The notes under the pieces: model-generated
The model's database searches: none
The model's input: the letters and a program-made list of their open reading frames with translations, nothing else
Told to the model about the DNA's origin: nothing
Made by a program: the position numbers and the translations under genes
Part shown: positions 9,679 to 19,143 of the stretch, in pieces
Layout of the letters: each line of letters begins with the position of its first letter
Numbering within the stretch: the stretch's first letter is position 1
Assembly: GCF_000235425.2 (NCBI RefSeq)
Contig: NZ_KI912266.1
Location: forward strand, 5,652,166 to 5,716,165
Direction: 5' to 3'
Length of the DNA stretch: 64,000 nucleotides
DNA from: Pseudofrankia saprophytica
Lineage (GTDB): Bacteria > Actinomycetota > Actinomycetes > Frankiales > Frankiaceae

Positions 9679-9699
9679 CGAGGTGTTCGGGGCGCACTG

Positions 9700-10920
9700 T
9701 CACGGCCTGGCACCTTGTTCGAGGAGAATCCGCGATACCCGTTCACGCAGCTCGGAGAGGGCCTCGGCGCCCGTGGTGTCCGTCTCGCGCCGAGCGAGCG
9801 AGAACCCCGTGTACATGACGCGGCGTTCCTGGACGAGCGGCGGTGTCGACTCGTGCAGCGTGCAGCTCAGGTGCACCGTGACATCGCCCGGATCGGTCGG
9901 GACGGCGACGACGGGCAGGTAGGGCCGGGTTTTGGCGATCTCCACCGGCATCAGCACCCGGTGCGAACCGGCGATGACGCGTAGCTGCCCGTTCGCGTCG
10001 CCGCTGGCCGTGACGGCGATGCCCACGACCGTGCTGGAGCACTGGTAGGCGTGCCGGCCGAAGTGGCAGTCGCGGTGGAAGCTCACGTCCGACGCGCCGG
10101 CCACGACATCTCGAGGCTTGATGAGCGCTTCCAGTGCACGGCCGTCACCCTGCTTCTGGACGAGATCATCGCTCCCGGCCAGCGTGCGACGCAGCTGGTC
10201 CCAGCGGTCGCCGCGCAGAATCGACGCGGTCGTCGGGGACCTGCCGACGAACTCCTGGAGCCGGACGCACAGACGGGTTCCGTCCGCCAGGGTCGCCCAC
10301 CAGGACCGGCCGTCACCCTCGTGGTAGTCGGGCAGTGCCCGGTCCATGTCGTCTGAGACCGCCCGCATGTCAGCTGGGTCCGCCCAGCCTCGCAGATGGA
10401 GAAAACCTGCCTCGCGCAGGAAGTGCGCGACGTCCGCCGGGTCGTCGTCCGGGGTGAAGACGCGACCGAGGTCCAGGGACGCGCCATGGCGGTCAAGGAA
10501 CTCGATCCCGTCGTCGACGAGCGGCCAGCCCTCGAGCAATGCCAGCCACAGCGAGTCCCAGACCGACACGTCCCGCTCGCTGCCGCCACGATAATGCAGC
10601 TCGCGCGCGGTGATCATGGCATTGAACGAACGCTGGTTCTGCACCCAGTCGGAGAACGCGTCCTCGTCGAGCGTCACGACGAGCGCGCCGTCGGCGATGC
10701 CCGGCGACACGGCCAGGCTGCCGTCAGCACCGGAAAACGACCAGGACCGGTCGCCGACCTTGATAGCGAGCGGCGGCGCGTCGAACCTCTCGATCCCTTG
10801 CGCCACCAGAGCACCGTTACGCGCGACGAGGTCGGGGAACTCGCTCGCGAGAAAGTCCTCCATCTCCATCTTGCGCACGTCGGCGTCGAACCGGGTACGG
10901 CGGTCCAGAGGTATTTGCAT
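9700..10920 (-). CDS. PhyH-type Fe(II)/2-oxoglutarate oxygenase with N-terminal SCP2-like domain
   Basis: The protein has 406 residues from the ATG at 10918-10920, which has GGGAG four bases upstream. The frame extends to 10947 without support. Residues about 25-135 resemble an SCP2-like lipid-carrier fold (SFSGADGSLAVSPG). The C-terminal half is a phytanoyl-CoA-dioxygenase-like barrel, with the iron ligands HRD in SFHRDCHFGRH, a distal His in LHESTPP, and Arg in ERRVMYTGF for 2-oxoglutarate. The predicted reaction is hydroxylation of a lipid-like substrate held by the carrier domain. It is upstream of an ABC exporter and divergent from a MarR gene. The substrate is unknown. Confidence 0.8.
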   Translation of the reverse strand: MQIPLDRRTRFDADVRKMEMEDFLASEFPDLVARNGALVAQGIERFDAPPLAIKVGDRSWSFSGADGSLAVSPGIADGALVVTLDEDAFSDWVQNQRSFNAMITARELHYRGGSERDVSVWDSLWLALLEGWPLVDDGIEFLDRHGASLDLGRVFTPDDDPADVAHFLREAGFLHLRGWADPADMRAVSDDMDRALPDYHEGDGRSWWATLADGTRLCVRLQEFVGRSPTTASILRGDRWDQLRRTLAGSDDLVQKQGDGRALEALIKPRDVVAGASDVSFHRDCHFGRHAYQCSSTVVGIAVTASGDANGQLRVIAGSHRVLMPVEIAKTRPYLPVVAVPTDPGDVTVHLSCTLHESTPPLVQERRVMYTGFSLARRETDTTGAEALSELRERVSRILLEQGARP

Positions 10921-11288
10921 ACGTCTCCCACTCCCCACTGTTCCCACGGATCATGAATTGCCGAATCGTCGCCATCCGCGGCGTCCCCCGCCAGGCATGG
11001 CCGGTGTCGCCCGCCAGGACGCCCCCTGTAGATCGCATCCGAGCTCAGGTCGGGAAGATGGGGCACGCCGGAGCACCGGACGCTCTGGAGGGCGGTCACG
11101 AGGGGACGTCACATCCGCGCGGGCGCGCGGGGCGGCGCAAGCAAACGGATCAGCACGCGGCCTCCCCCGCGGCCTCCCATCGACGTTCGGTCCGACTGAC
11201 AGGCGGGGCCCGGCCTGCACACCTGGCACACTGGCCCAGGACCGGAGTTCCACCAAGATAGATGTATCATCTTTGATGTAAGGATGCC
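10921..11288. other. Divergent intergenic region between the oxygenase and MarR genes
   Basis: No convincing gene is present in these 368 bases. The right end holds a MarR-type operator candidate and the MarR ribosome-binding site. The left end holds the oxygenase ribosome-binding site. Frames crossing it look like compositional noise. Confidence 0.5.
11255..11280. promoter_or_regulatory. Candidate MarR operator and promoter
   Basis: This AT-rich island in GC-rich DNA contains AAGAT and ATCTT as 5-bp arms around nine bases (11255-11273). GATGTATCATC and a second GATGTA are nested in or next to it. It ends 8 bp before the MarR start codon. Autoregulation by the MarR protein is likely, and control of the divergent oxygenase is plausible. 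Confidence 0.5.
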
Positions 11289-11747
11289 ATGGATGGATTC
11301 GAGCTGTTCCTGTTGGGTCGCAGGCTGATGAAGCTCGGCGAGCAGTCGATCCCGGAGGTCGGCGTCCTGCGCCTGTCCGGCCCCACCCGGGCAGTCGTGT
11401 TCGACGTCTTCGAGAACCCCGGCAGCTCCATCTCGGAGATCACCGCCCGCGTCCAGTTCCCGCAGAGCCAGGTCTCGGCGTGCGTGGCGCGGCTACGCGA
11501 GGCCGGTGTCGTCGAGACGATCAGCGACCCCGAGGACCGGCGCAGGACTCTGGTCCAGCCCACGGCCGACGCGAGGGAGCGAGCGCGGCATCGTCCCGCC
11601 GCAGAGATCGACCAGGCCATCGTCACGGCGATTGGTACCAGCGACCACTCCGAGGTCCAGCGCGTCAAGGACGCGCTGGAGGCCGTCGCGAACCTGCTCC
11701 GGAGAGACGATCACGACGGCGCCTCGAACGGGCGGGCGGAACCCTGA
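11289..11747 (+). CDS. MarR-family transcriptional regulator
   Basis: The protein has 152 residues. The winged helix-turn-helix lies at about residues 38-95 (SISEITARVQFPQSQVSACVARLREAGVV, then the wing SDPEDRRRTLVQPT). The C-terminal helix region carries the dimer contact. An AAGGA ribosome-binding site precedes the ATG by four to five bases. It is divergent from the oxygenase-exporter pair, the classic arrangement for a ligand-released repressor of an export operon. The ligand is unknown. Confidence 0.87.
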   Translation: MDGFELFLLGRRLMKLGEQSIPEVGVLRLSGPTRAVVFDVFENPGSSISEITARVQFPQSQVSACVARLREAGVVETISDPEDRRRTLVQPTADARERARHRPAAEIDQAIVTAIGTSDHSEVQRVKDALEAVANLLRRDDHDGASNGRAEP

Positions 11748-12177
11748 TGCCTGCCGCCGTACCGTCGCGAACCTCGCGACTCGGAGACCAGCTACCAGCA
11801 CGGCCGCCCCGGACCTTGCCCCGGCCGCCAGCGCGACGCCGATTTGACTTCGCTATCACGCGCTAGTTTCGGCCGATCGGGGCACCCGGGCCGCGATGAC
11901 CTCGATCCTCCGCAAGAACACGGCGGTCGCCGGCTATCGGTGGTCGCCGCTCCGCTTCGAGGGGCGACTGGCCGTATGTCGAGTGCTCGACGAGCGGAGT
12001 TCACGCGGCCGGCCCTGCTCCGGGCGGATTATTCGGCTGGTACTCGGTCGAAGGCGTGTGATGGCTTGACCGGGTCGAGGTCCACGGCGCCGGCGACTGG
12101 CTGCTACCGCCTCGTGCCCGGACCGCCACCGCTTCGAGCGGCCGGGCCGTCACCGTGGTGCGCATCGGAGAAGGTGC
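11748..12177. other. Convergent intergenic region, no gene recognised
   Basis: These 430 bases lie between the 3' ends of the MarR gene and the SGNH hydrolase gene. Open frames here have no family resemblance and biased Arg/Pro composition. No clear terminator stem was found. Confidence 0.4.
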
Positions 12178-13776
12178 TCACAGTCGCAGGAAGTCGCGGC
12201 ACGCATTCCTCGAGAAGATGGCGCGCCGCAGCAGGTAGGTGGTCTGATCGGCCCATCCGAGCAGGTCGAGGCCGGCCTGGATGTTTCCGGGGGGCCGTTT
12301 GATGAGGGTGTCCCGCCTGATCAGCCTGGCGAAGTCGACGGTGACGGGATCCGGGCGCGGCCGGCCGTCGGGGTAGCGGAACACGACGCCTGCGTGGTGC
12401 CGCATCAGGTTGATGAGCTCCTGGGCAAGGATTCCGTAGCCGACGGTCGTTGGGTGCACGCCGTCGAGGGAGAACAGGCCGCCGCCGGAGCGTTTCTCGC
12501 CGTCGCTGGTGAGGAACGTCGAGTCGGGTGTTGGGTCGAGCGCCGCGAGTTCCGGTGGCAGTGAGTACGGCGTCCACCAGGCGGGGCGGGACCTCGGGTC
12601 GTCGATGTAGCGGCGCGACGCCAGGCGGTCCAGGACGCCGGCCGCCTCGAAGACGTACCAGTTCAGCTTTCTCCGCCGCGCCTCCCTGACCTTGGTCACG
12701 ATCGCGTCGTTGTACTGGTCGATCGCGCTGTCGATCGCGCGGGCCTGCTGCCCGGTGATGTTGGGGTCTTTTCTCGGGTCGAACTCCTGGTCAGTGATCC
12801 AGGGGCGGGTGTAGTACGGGAAGTACCGCGAGCCCGGTTCGGCCTTTTTGTCGACGCCGCGGGCGATGGGCGCGATCGTGACGTGCGGGACGGTGCACCA
12901 GATGACATGGCGGGCCTTGATCTTGGAGACCGCCTCCGCCACCAGGTCGAGCTCGCGGGCGAAGTGGGTGGGTCGCCATACCGTGAAGTCACGGTTGCGC
13001 TCGAGATCGTCGAATCCGTCATCGCTCCAGGCGACGCAGAGCTGGACCACCGCGGGCAGGGCGTTGTTGGCGCCCAGAAAGACGATCAAAGTCTCGATGC
13101 CGCCGTCGTCGCCCAGCTCCTGGGCGAGGTCGAAGAGCGTGCTGTCCGGGCGGCTGGGCGACAGGACGCGCAGCGCGGCCCGGTTGCCGTTGTCCTCGAC
13201 CAGCTGGTCGAGCAGGTTGTCCTTGGGGGCGCCGATGCCCGCGGCGCAGATCTTGGGGGTTCGCTCGAGCGCGTCCCGCAGGTCCCAGCCGTACACCCCG
13301 AGGGCATGGTTGATGCCGGTCGCGCCGGGCGTCCTGGCGCCGGCGCCGCGTTCCCAGTAGTCCTCGACCTCGTCGGCGAACTGCCGCGCCCAGAACGCGG
13401 CCAGCGGTGCCTCGAACCAGTCGACCTGCCGGCCGAACTTCTCCGCCGCCTTGCGCGCGAACAGCTCGATATTGAACGGGATACCGCCGTAGCCGTCATA
13501 CGTGGGATATCGGAAATGCCCGGACCAGCCAAGCTCATGGGCGATGACCGCCGAGTAGGACAGGGCCGTGTTGAACACGGCTCCGCTCTGGAAACCGTGG
13601 GTCAGCGAGTCGCCGATGGCGACTATCCGATGCTTCGGCTCCGGCTCGCCCGCCGCTGGCGGCGCCACCGAAATCCCCAGCGTGGGGTCGTCTTCCGGCT
13701 GCCGGGCCTCTTCCGTGATCAGTACATCCTCCGGCGTATGGGGGTCGCGTTTGCGCCGGGAAACAGAGTTTGCCAT
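12178..13776 (-). CDS. SGNH/GDSL-type esterase or lipase
   Basis: The protein has 532 residues. The SGNH blocks are in order: GDSLTHG near residue 56 (nucleophile Ser), a Gly-containing block, LGANN near residue 232 (block III Asn), and LDGVHPTTVGYG near residue 445 (catalytic Asp and His). The N-terminus is charged, without a signal peptide, so a cytoplasmic or unconventional location is suggested. The protein is longer than the usual 200-350 residues, with extra segments around residues 290-400. It is monocistronic, with long intergenic regions on both sides. The natural ester substrate is unknown. Confidence 0.85.
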   Translation of the reverse strand: MANSVSRRKRDPHTPEDVLITEEARQPEDDPTLGISVAPPAAGEPEPKHRIVAIGDSLTHGFQSGAVFNTALSYSAVIAHELGWSGHFRYPTYDGYGGIPFNIELFARKAAEKFGRQVDWFEAPLAAFWARQFADEVEDYWERGAGARTPGATGINHALGVYGWDLRDALERTPKICAAGIGAPKDNLLDQLVEDNGNRAALRVLSPSRPDSTLFDLAQELGDDGGIETLIVFLGANNALPAVVQLCVAWSDDGFDDLERNRDFTVWRPTHFARELDLVAEAVSKIKARHVIWCTVPHVTIAPIARGVDKKAEPGSRYFPYYTRPWITDQEFDPRKDPNITGQQARAIDSAIDQYNDAIVTKVREARRRKLNWYVFEAAGVLDRLASRRYIDDPRSRPAWWTPYSLPPELAALDPTPDSTFLTSDGEKRSGGGLFSLDGVHPTTVGYGILAQELINLMRHHAGVVFRYPDGRPRPDPVTVDFARLIRRDTLIKRPPGNIQAGLDLLGWADQTTYLLRRAIFSRNACRDFLRL

Positions 13777-14309
13777 GATTCACCGTTCTGCTGGCCTGGA
13801 CGTGCCTTTCCGCCGTGGATCTGTTCGATCCGCGCGACAGCATCGGCGTGCCCGCCCGGTTTATCGCTCGCGTTTCCTGATGTCGAGATCGCCGATCGAG
13901 CCGTCCGCGTACGTCGCTGCAGCGCCGGGTTTGTCGAAAATGTCGCGGCACCGTGCCGGAGCCTGTAGGGCGCATCTGGGCGGTGTCCCTGCCGAAAATG
14001 CCATCCGCCCTGGTCAGGCCGGCGCGGCCGTCGAGACCGAGCGTGGCGCGCCAGCGCCACCCCGCACCCCACCGCCGCCTGGGTGACACAGGTTGCCCGC
14101 GGCCTCGCGATGGATCTCCACGACGTCAGTTCGGATGCTCGCTATGAACCGCCCCACAGGACTGACCCAATCCCCTGTGCGCGAACACATTTTTCAAGAT
14201 CGGTGTCTCCTGCCGCCCACCCGGACCAGTTGACAACCCAGGGGCGTCAGTGCCGACCCACTCCTTCATCGCATCGGGGCGGGGATGTGGGTGAGTATCG
14301 TCGGCCTGG
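13777..14309. other. Long divergent intergenic region
   Basis: No gene is recognised in these 533 bases between the SGNH and SARP genes. A perfect 7-bp inverted repeat, GTGGCGC-GCCA-GCGCCAC, lies at 14043-14060. It could be an operator or a chance GC-rich palindrome. The AT-richer stretch around 14150-14210 is the likeliest promoter zone. Confidence 0.4.
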
Positions 14310-17300
14310 ATGGACATGAACATCTGCCTGTTCGGCGGCCTGCGGGTGTTCAGGGCGGGACAAGCCGTCGACCTTGGACGACCCAAGCAGCGGTTTCTGC
14401 TCGGTGTGCTGGTCCTCGAGGCGGGCCGGACTGTGCCGGCGCAACGACTCGCCGAACTGCTCTGGGGACGGGACGGCGACCGCGAGCGGGCCTCGCTGCA
14501 CGCATATGTCTCCCACCTCCGCCGCGTGCTGGAGCCGCCGCGCGCCGTTGGGGCGGGGCCGTCGGTAGTCGTTCGCCAGCCGCCCGGGTACCGGCTTGTG
14601 GCCGAGCGGGCGCAGGTGGACGTCCTGCGATTCGAGGATCTACTGAGTGCCGGCCGCCGGTGCGCAGGGGCGGGCCGGGACGCCGAGGCGCTGGACGCGT
14701 TTGAGTCGGTGGCCGCGCTGTGGACCGCACCCCCGCTCCCGGAGTTCGCCGACCGACCGGTCGTCCTTGACGCCGCCACCCGGCTGCGCGGCCTGTTGGG
14801 GGTCGCGCTTGAGGGCGCGGCGGAGATTCATCTGCGGACCGGACGCGCCGACGCGGCGGTGTCGCTTCTGGAACCTGCCGTGGCAGAGTTCCCGCTGCGT
14901 GAGCGACTGCATAGCCTGCTCGCGCGCGCGTTGTACCGCATGGGCCGGCAGGCCGATGCACTCAGCGTGATCGAGCGCTCTCGCCGTGCGCTGATCGACG
15001 CCGTCGGGTTGGCACCGAGTGCGGAACTGCGGGAGCTCCAGCGACGCATCCTCGCCCAGGCAGCCGATCTGGACTGGCAGCCGACGATGGCGACGCCACC
15101 CGAACTGACAGCGGGCGCGATTGGAGCCGGCCCGCCGTCCTCGCTGCGATTGGAGCCGCTCCTGGGCCGGGACGGCGAACTCGAACTACTACGGCGTGCG
15201 GCGGCCGGCGCCGCCCGGGGGCGCGGCGGCGCGGTCACCGTGAGCGGGCCGCCTGGCATCGGCAAGACCGCTCTCGTCGAGCGGGTGACCGACCTCGTCG
15301 CCACCAGCGGCTTTGCCACCGCCTGGGCACGGTGCCCCGAGAACGGCGGCTCGCCGCCGTTCTGGGCGCTGGCGCACCTCGGCCGACAACTCCGCGACGT
15401 CGGCGCGCTCCATGTCGACATGCTGGCGGCCGACCCGGCCAGTGCTGGCGACCCCTTCGTCCTGGCCCAGGCCACCGTTGGCGCCCTACGCGGGGCGAAC
15501 CGGCCGGTCCTGCTCGTCATAGATGACCTGCAGTGGGCCGATCGGGACACCCTGCGCGTGCTCGCGCATCTCATCAGAGAACTGCGCACCACCCGAACCC
15601 TCCTGCTGGCGACCACTCGCCTGCCGGAGTCGGCTACCGGCGACGAACTGGGCCGCTGCCTCGCAGAACTCGCCCGGCAGCAGATTGCGGAGGTAACGCT
15701 ACGCGAGCTTGACCTCACCACAGTGACCGAATGGCTCGCCGTCCGGGCTGGATCCCCGGTACCACCGGCGATAGCCGCCCATGTGCAGTCGCGGACCGGG
15801 GGCCTTCCGCTGTTCATCCGAGAGCTCGTCGAGCTTCTCGCTGCCGAGGGCCGCCTCTCCGACCCCGCGTTGCCCGCGGGGTGGGCTGCCGTGCCGTTCG
15901 GCGTGAAGTCGATCGTCCGTAGACGCGTCGCGAAATTGCCGACAGCTCGGGCGCAGCGGCTGCTGTCCATCGCGTCGGTGCTCGGGTCGCCGTTCGACCT
16001 CGCCGTCGTGGCGGACGTGGCCGAGAGCCCACTCGAGGAAGCGTTGGTCGACCTCGCCGACATCCTGGACGCGGGGCTGGTGGTGCCCGACGACGCCGCC
16101 GGCATGTTCAGGTTCTCCCACGTCCTCGTCGCGGAGGCACTCGCGGACGAGGTGAACGTCGCCCGCCGGGCCGGGCTGCACGCCGCGGCCGCCCGGTCGG
16201 TGGCCCGACGTCACCCAGGCGACGAGCACGCCGCGCGGGTCGCTGCGCATGCTGTGGCCGGCGCCGCCGCGGGCACAGCTCCGCTTGCCGCGACGGCGGG
16301 GCGCCGGGCAGCCCGGCTGGCCCAGGCACGGGCGGCACCTGCCGAGGCGGCCCGGCACTGGGCAAGCGTGGTGGAGATGCTCGAACGCAGCCAGCCCGCG
16401 GATGGGACGGCCCGGCTGCGGGCAATGGTCGAACTGGCCCGCGCCCACCAGCAGGCCGGCGAGGTCCGTGCCGCCCAGCAGGCCGTGGTCGCCGCCGTCG
16501 AGGTGGCCCGCTCGCTCGGGGACGTCGCGGCCACGGGTACCGCCGTGGCTGTGCTCAACCATCCGAGCATCTACCCCAACCAGCCCTACGGGGTTGTCGA
16601 CCTCCGGCTCGTCGCGGTGCTGGACGGCGTCCTTGCGGCGCTCCCGGCGGACGACAGCGCAGCGCGGGTGCTCGTTCTCGCGGCTTTGGCGACCGAACTG
16701 TCCCACAGCAGCGACACCGAACGCAGAGACCGCGCTACGAACGAGGCGATCGACATCGCGCGGCGCCTCGGCGATCCCGCGGTGCTGGCTGGCGCGTTGC
16801 ATGCCCGTACCTTCGCGCTGAAGCGGCCTGCCGCGGTGCCGGTCCGCCGGCGGGTCGCGCTCGAACTGCTCGCCCTCGCCGAGCAGGCCGCGCTGGGTGA
16901 CGATCTCGTCCTCGTCGCCCAGTTGCAGGTGACCCAGGCGGACTTCGCGCTCGGCGACTTCGACGCCGTCCAGGCGCGATTGCCGCGATGTCTCGGATTG
17001 GGCGACCGGCCCGTCGGCCAGGCGCTGCGCGGCCAGCTCGCCTTCTTCCGAGCCCTCTTCGAGCTCGCACGGGGACGTTACAGCGAGGCAGTGCGGCACG
17101 CCGAGGAGGCGTTCGAGGTGTTCCGCCGCGGCCGCGGCGACGAGGCCGGGTTCTATCGCCTCGCCCAACGCCTGACGATCGGCCATGACCTCGGCGGACT
17201 GGATGATGGTCTCATCGACGCGGTACTGGCTGGCGCCGACGTCACCGGCTTCGCGCTCGCCATCCGGCTCTACGTCGCGGTGATCCTGTTCGACCTCGGA

Positions 17301-17774
17301 CGGCCCGACGATGCTGTCCGGCAACTGCCATACCCACAGGGGACGGTGCCGGATCGGCCTCTCGACTACGTCACCGTGTTCATCGACGTAGCCGCCGCCA
17401 TCGTGGCTGCCGAGACCGGCGACGCCGTCGCTGCCGCCGTCCTGCTCGACCGGATCACGCCGTGGGCCGGCCGGTGGGCGTCGGCCGGCACAGCCGCTGG
17501 CTCGCTCGGCCTCGTCGACCTGGCCATCGCCCGGCTGCACGCGACGGTGGGCGACACGGCCCGGGCTCGCCCCGCCTTCGCGGCCGCTGTCGCCGGACAC
17601 GAGAGGGTGGGCTCACCCGCCTGGCTGGCCCGCTCGCTGCTGCACCAGGGCCGGTTCCTTCGCGCGGCCGGGGACGAAGCCGCGGCCTTGGCCGCATTCA
17701 CCCGAGCCGCGGCGCTCGCCGACGCGTTCGCGCTGCCGATCGTGGCCCGCCAGATCGTCACCGCGCGGAGCTGA
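14310..17774 (+). CDS. SARP/AfsR-like regulator with BTAD, AAA ATPase and TPR-like region
   Basis: The protein has 1154 residues. Residues 1-95 form an OmpR-type winged helix (LGRPKQRFLLGVLVLEAGRTV, ending PPGYRL). Residues about 100-245 are a bacterial transcriptional activation domain (RFEDLLSAGR, LALYRMGRQADALSVIERSR-like helices). An AAA ATPase follows with P-loop SGPPGIGKTAL near residue 313 and Walker B VLLVIDDLQWAD. The C-terminal 550 residues are Ala-rich helical repeats of TPR type. Such large regulators activate secondary-metabolite or stress operons in actinomycetes when ATP and a signal are bound. ATG 14310 and ATG 14316 are both possible starts. Downstream on the same strand are a hemerythrin-like and a SnoaL-like gene that may be its targets. 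Confidence 0.9.
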   Translation: MDMNICLFGGLRVFRAGQAVDLGRPKQRFLLGVLVLEAGRTVPAQRLAELLWGRDGDRERASLHAYVSHLRRVLEPPRAVGAGPSVVVRQPPGYRLVAERAQVDVLRFEDLLSAGRRCAGAGRDAEALDAFESVAALWTAPPLPEFADRPVVLDAATRLRGLLGVALEGAAEIHLRTGRADAAVSLLEPAVAEFPLRERLHSLLARALYRMGRQADALSVIERSRRALIDAVGLAPSAELRELQRRILAQAADLDWQPTMATPPELTAGAIGAGPPSSLRLEPLLGRDGELELLRRAAAGAARGRGGAVTVSGPPGIGKTALVERVTDLVATSGFATAWARCPENGGSPPFWALAHLGRQLRDVGALHVDMLAADPASAGDPFVLAQATVGALRGANRPVLLVIDDLQWADRDTLRVLAHLIRELRTTRTLLLATTRLPESATGDELGRCLAELARQQIAEVTLRELDLTTVTEWLAVRAGSPVPPAIAAHVQSRTGGLPLFIRELVELLAAEGRLSDPALPAGWAAVPFGVKSIVRRRVAKLPTARAQRLLSIASVLGSPFDLAVVADVAESPLEEALVDLADILDAGLVVPDDAAGMFRFSHVLVAEALADEVNVARRAGLHAAAARSVARRHPGDEHAARVAAHAVAGAAAGTAPLAATAGRRAARLAQARAAPAEAARHWASVVEMLERSQPADGTARLRAMVELARAHQQAGEVRAAQQAVVAAVEVARSLGDVAATGTAVAVLNHPSIYPNQPYGVVDLRLVAVLDGVLAALPADDSAARVLVLAALATELSHSSDTERRDRATNEAIDIARRLGDPAVLAGALHARTFALKRPAAVPVRRRVALELLALAEQAALGDDLVLVAQLQVTQADFALGDFDAVQARLPRCLGLGDRPVGQALRGQLAFFRALFELARGRYSEAVRHAEEAFEVFRRGRGDEAGFYRLAQRLTIGHDLGGLDDGLIDAVLAGADVTGFALAIRLYVAVILFDLGRPDDAVRQLPYPQGTVPDRPLDYVTVFIDVAAAIVAAETGDAVAAAVLLDRITPWAGRWASAGTAAGSLGLVDLAIARLHATVGDTARARPAFAAAVAGHERVGSPAWLARSLLHQGRFLRAAGDEAAALAAFTRAAALADAFALPIVARQIVTARS

Positions 17775-17920
17775 GCAGTCCCGCCTGTCCTCGGGCCGCG
17801 CGCCGTCCTCACCGTTGTCAGGCCGGGTAGTCCCTGCCCGTCGTCAGGCCGCGGGCGGTCGCGGTGGACGTCAAGCTTCCGTCAAGGTTCCGTCCCAGCC
17901 CGGGCTCACATCCTTGCACC

Positions 17921-18565
17921 ATGCGAACCAATACCCGTCCGGCCGCGTCCACTCCCAACCTCAGCAGCTATCTCCGGGTCCACCAGGCGCTAAGGGCGAG
18001 CGCCGCCCGGCTGGCCGCGGCCGCCTCCTCAGCGACGGCGGACGCCGACACCGCCAGGGCGCTCGCCCGCTGGTTCCACGGCTTCGCCGAGGAGATCCGA
18101 CTCCACCATCACATCGAGGACACCCTGCTGTTCCCGGCCCTGGCGGCCCGCGTCGCAACCTACGGCGACTACGCGCCCGCGCTGGAAAACGACCACGCGG
18201 AACTCGATGCGATCCTGAACCAGCTCCGCGCGGCCCTCGTCAGCGGCGACCACGGACGCTCCGCCGCCCTGGCCGAGGACCTGTCAGACCACCTCGACCG
18301 TCACCTGGGGTTCGAGGATGACGAGATCGCCCCGCTGTTCGCCCGCCATTTCACTGGCGCCGAGTTCGACGAGCTGAACGCGAAAGCCGTACGGATGACG
18401 CCCATGAGGCAGCTTCCGTTCACCGCCCCCTGGCTGTTGTCACACCTCGACGAGGCGGAAAAGGCCGAGCTGCTCGCGTCGGTCCCGCGGGCCATGCACC
18501 TGCTGTGGATCCTCACTCGTCGCCGCTACGCCCGGCTCGCCGCGGCCACCTTCACCCCGCGTTGA
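17921..18565 (+). CDS. Hemerythrin (HHE) domain protein
   Basis: The protein has 214 residues from ATG 17921. The frame is open from 17864, but the upstream residues look non-coding. The four-helix bundle carries His/Glu ligands in FAEEIRLHHHIEDTLLFPAL, ENDHAELD and HLDRHLGFEDDEIAPLF, the pattern of a non-heme di-iron O2- or NO-sensing hemerythrin. The C-terminal 80 residues (PWLLSHLDEAEKAELLASVP) form a helical tail seen in actinobacterial members. It lies 146 bases after the SARP regulator and 64 bases before the SnoaL-like gene. Confidence 0.85.
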   Translation: MRTNTRPAASTPNLSSYLRVHQALRASAARLAAAASSATADADTARALARWFHGFAEEIRLHHHIEDTLLFPALAARVATYGDYAPALENDHAELDAILNQLRAALVSGDHGRSAALAEDLSDHLDRHLGFEDDEIAPLFARHFTGAEFDELNAKAVRMTPMRQLPFTAPWLLSHLDEAEKAELLASVPRAMHLLWILTRRRYARLAAATFTPR

Positions 18566-18629
18566 TCCTTTCGCGCTGATCCTTCACGGAACACGACACC
18601 GCAGCGAAGACCCCACCGGAGGACATGCA

Positions 18630-19088
18630 ATGACCGCGACCACGATGACCCCCTCTCCGACCCAGCTGGCCGCTGCCCGTGCGCGCAACGAGGCGGTCTG
18701 GAGGACGTCGAGCGCGTTGCTCTACGCCGGGCGTATCGACGAGTTCATCGCCTGCTGGCACGACGAGGCCCGCTATGAGGTGGCCTATCCCGTTGGGAGC
18801 TTCCCGGCGCTCGTCGAGGGCCGAGCGGCACTGGCGCAGCTGTTCAAGGGTTTCGGCGCCGCCACCGAGCGAATCGACGTGCATGACGTCCGCTTCTACC
18901 AGACCGACGACCCCGAGGTGGCCTTCGTCGAGGAGCGTATGGTCGCGGAACTGGTCGGCGGTGGGCGGTATGAGAACAAGCTCGCCATCCGGGTAACCTT
19001 CCGCGATGGCCTGCTCGCCCAGATGTTCGAATACTACGGTCAGCGGGCGCACGGGGAACTCCTGCGCCGCCTGGGCCTGACGGCCTGA
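18630..19088 (+). CDS. SnoaL-like / NTF2-fold protein
   Basis: The protein has 152 residues with the cone-shaped NTF2 fold pattern: N-terminal helices, then FIACWHDEARYEVAYP, LVEGRAALAQLF and a final beta strand GLLAQMFEYYGQ. Family members include polyketide cyclases, ketosteroid isomerases and PhzB-like proteins, so it may be a small isomerase or ligand-binding protein. GGAGG precedes the ATG by seven bases. A two-codon ATG-CAA-TGA overlaps just upstream of the start, which is probably incidental. It is the last gene of the SARP-hemerythrin run. Confidence 0.8.
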   Translation: MTATTMTPSPTQLAAARARNEAVWRTSSALLYAGRIDEFIACWHDEARYEVAYPVGSFPALVEGRAALAQLFKGFGAATERIDVHDVRFYQTDDPEVAFVEERMVAELVGGGRYENKLAIRVTFRDGLLAQMFEYYGQRAHGELLRRLGLTA

Positions 19089-19092
19089 CCGT

Positions 19093-19107
19093 CGCCCCTT
19101 GTGGGCG
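19093..19107. terminator. Weak stem-loop between convergent genes
   Basis: CGCCC and GGGCG form a short stem with a five-base loop a few bases after the SnoaL-like stop. It also lies downstream of the minus-strand low-complexity gene. There is no T-run. It may act as a bidirectional terminator. Confidence 0.3.
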
Positions 19108-19143
19108 GCGTCGAGACAGGCGAACTGTGGCGGGGTCGGGGCG

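Noticed and set aside
15699-17600. 633-codon minus-strand frame inside the SARP gene
   Set aside because: It is antisense to a well-supported 1154-residue regulator and has biased Arg/Asp/Gly composition with no motif.
18624-18632. Two-codon ATG-CAA-TGA upstream of the SnoaL-like gene as a regulatory mini-ORF
   Set aside because: The real ATG has its own well-spaced GGAGG, and the mini-frame is explained by chance overlap.
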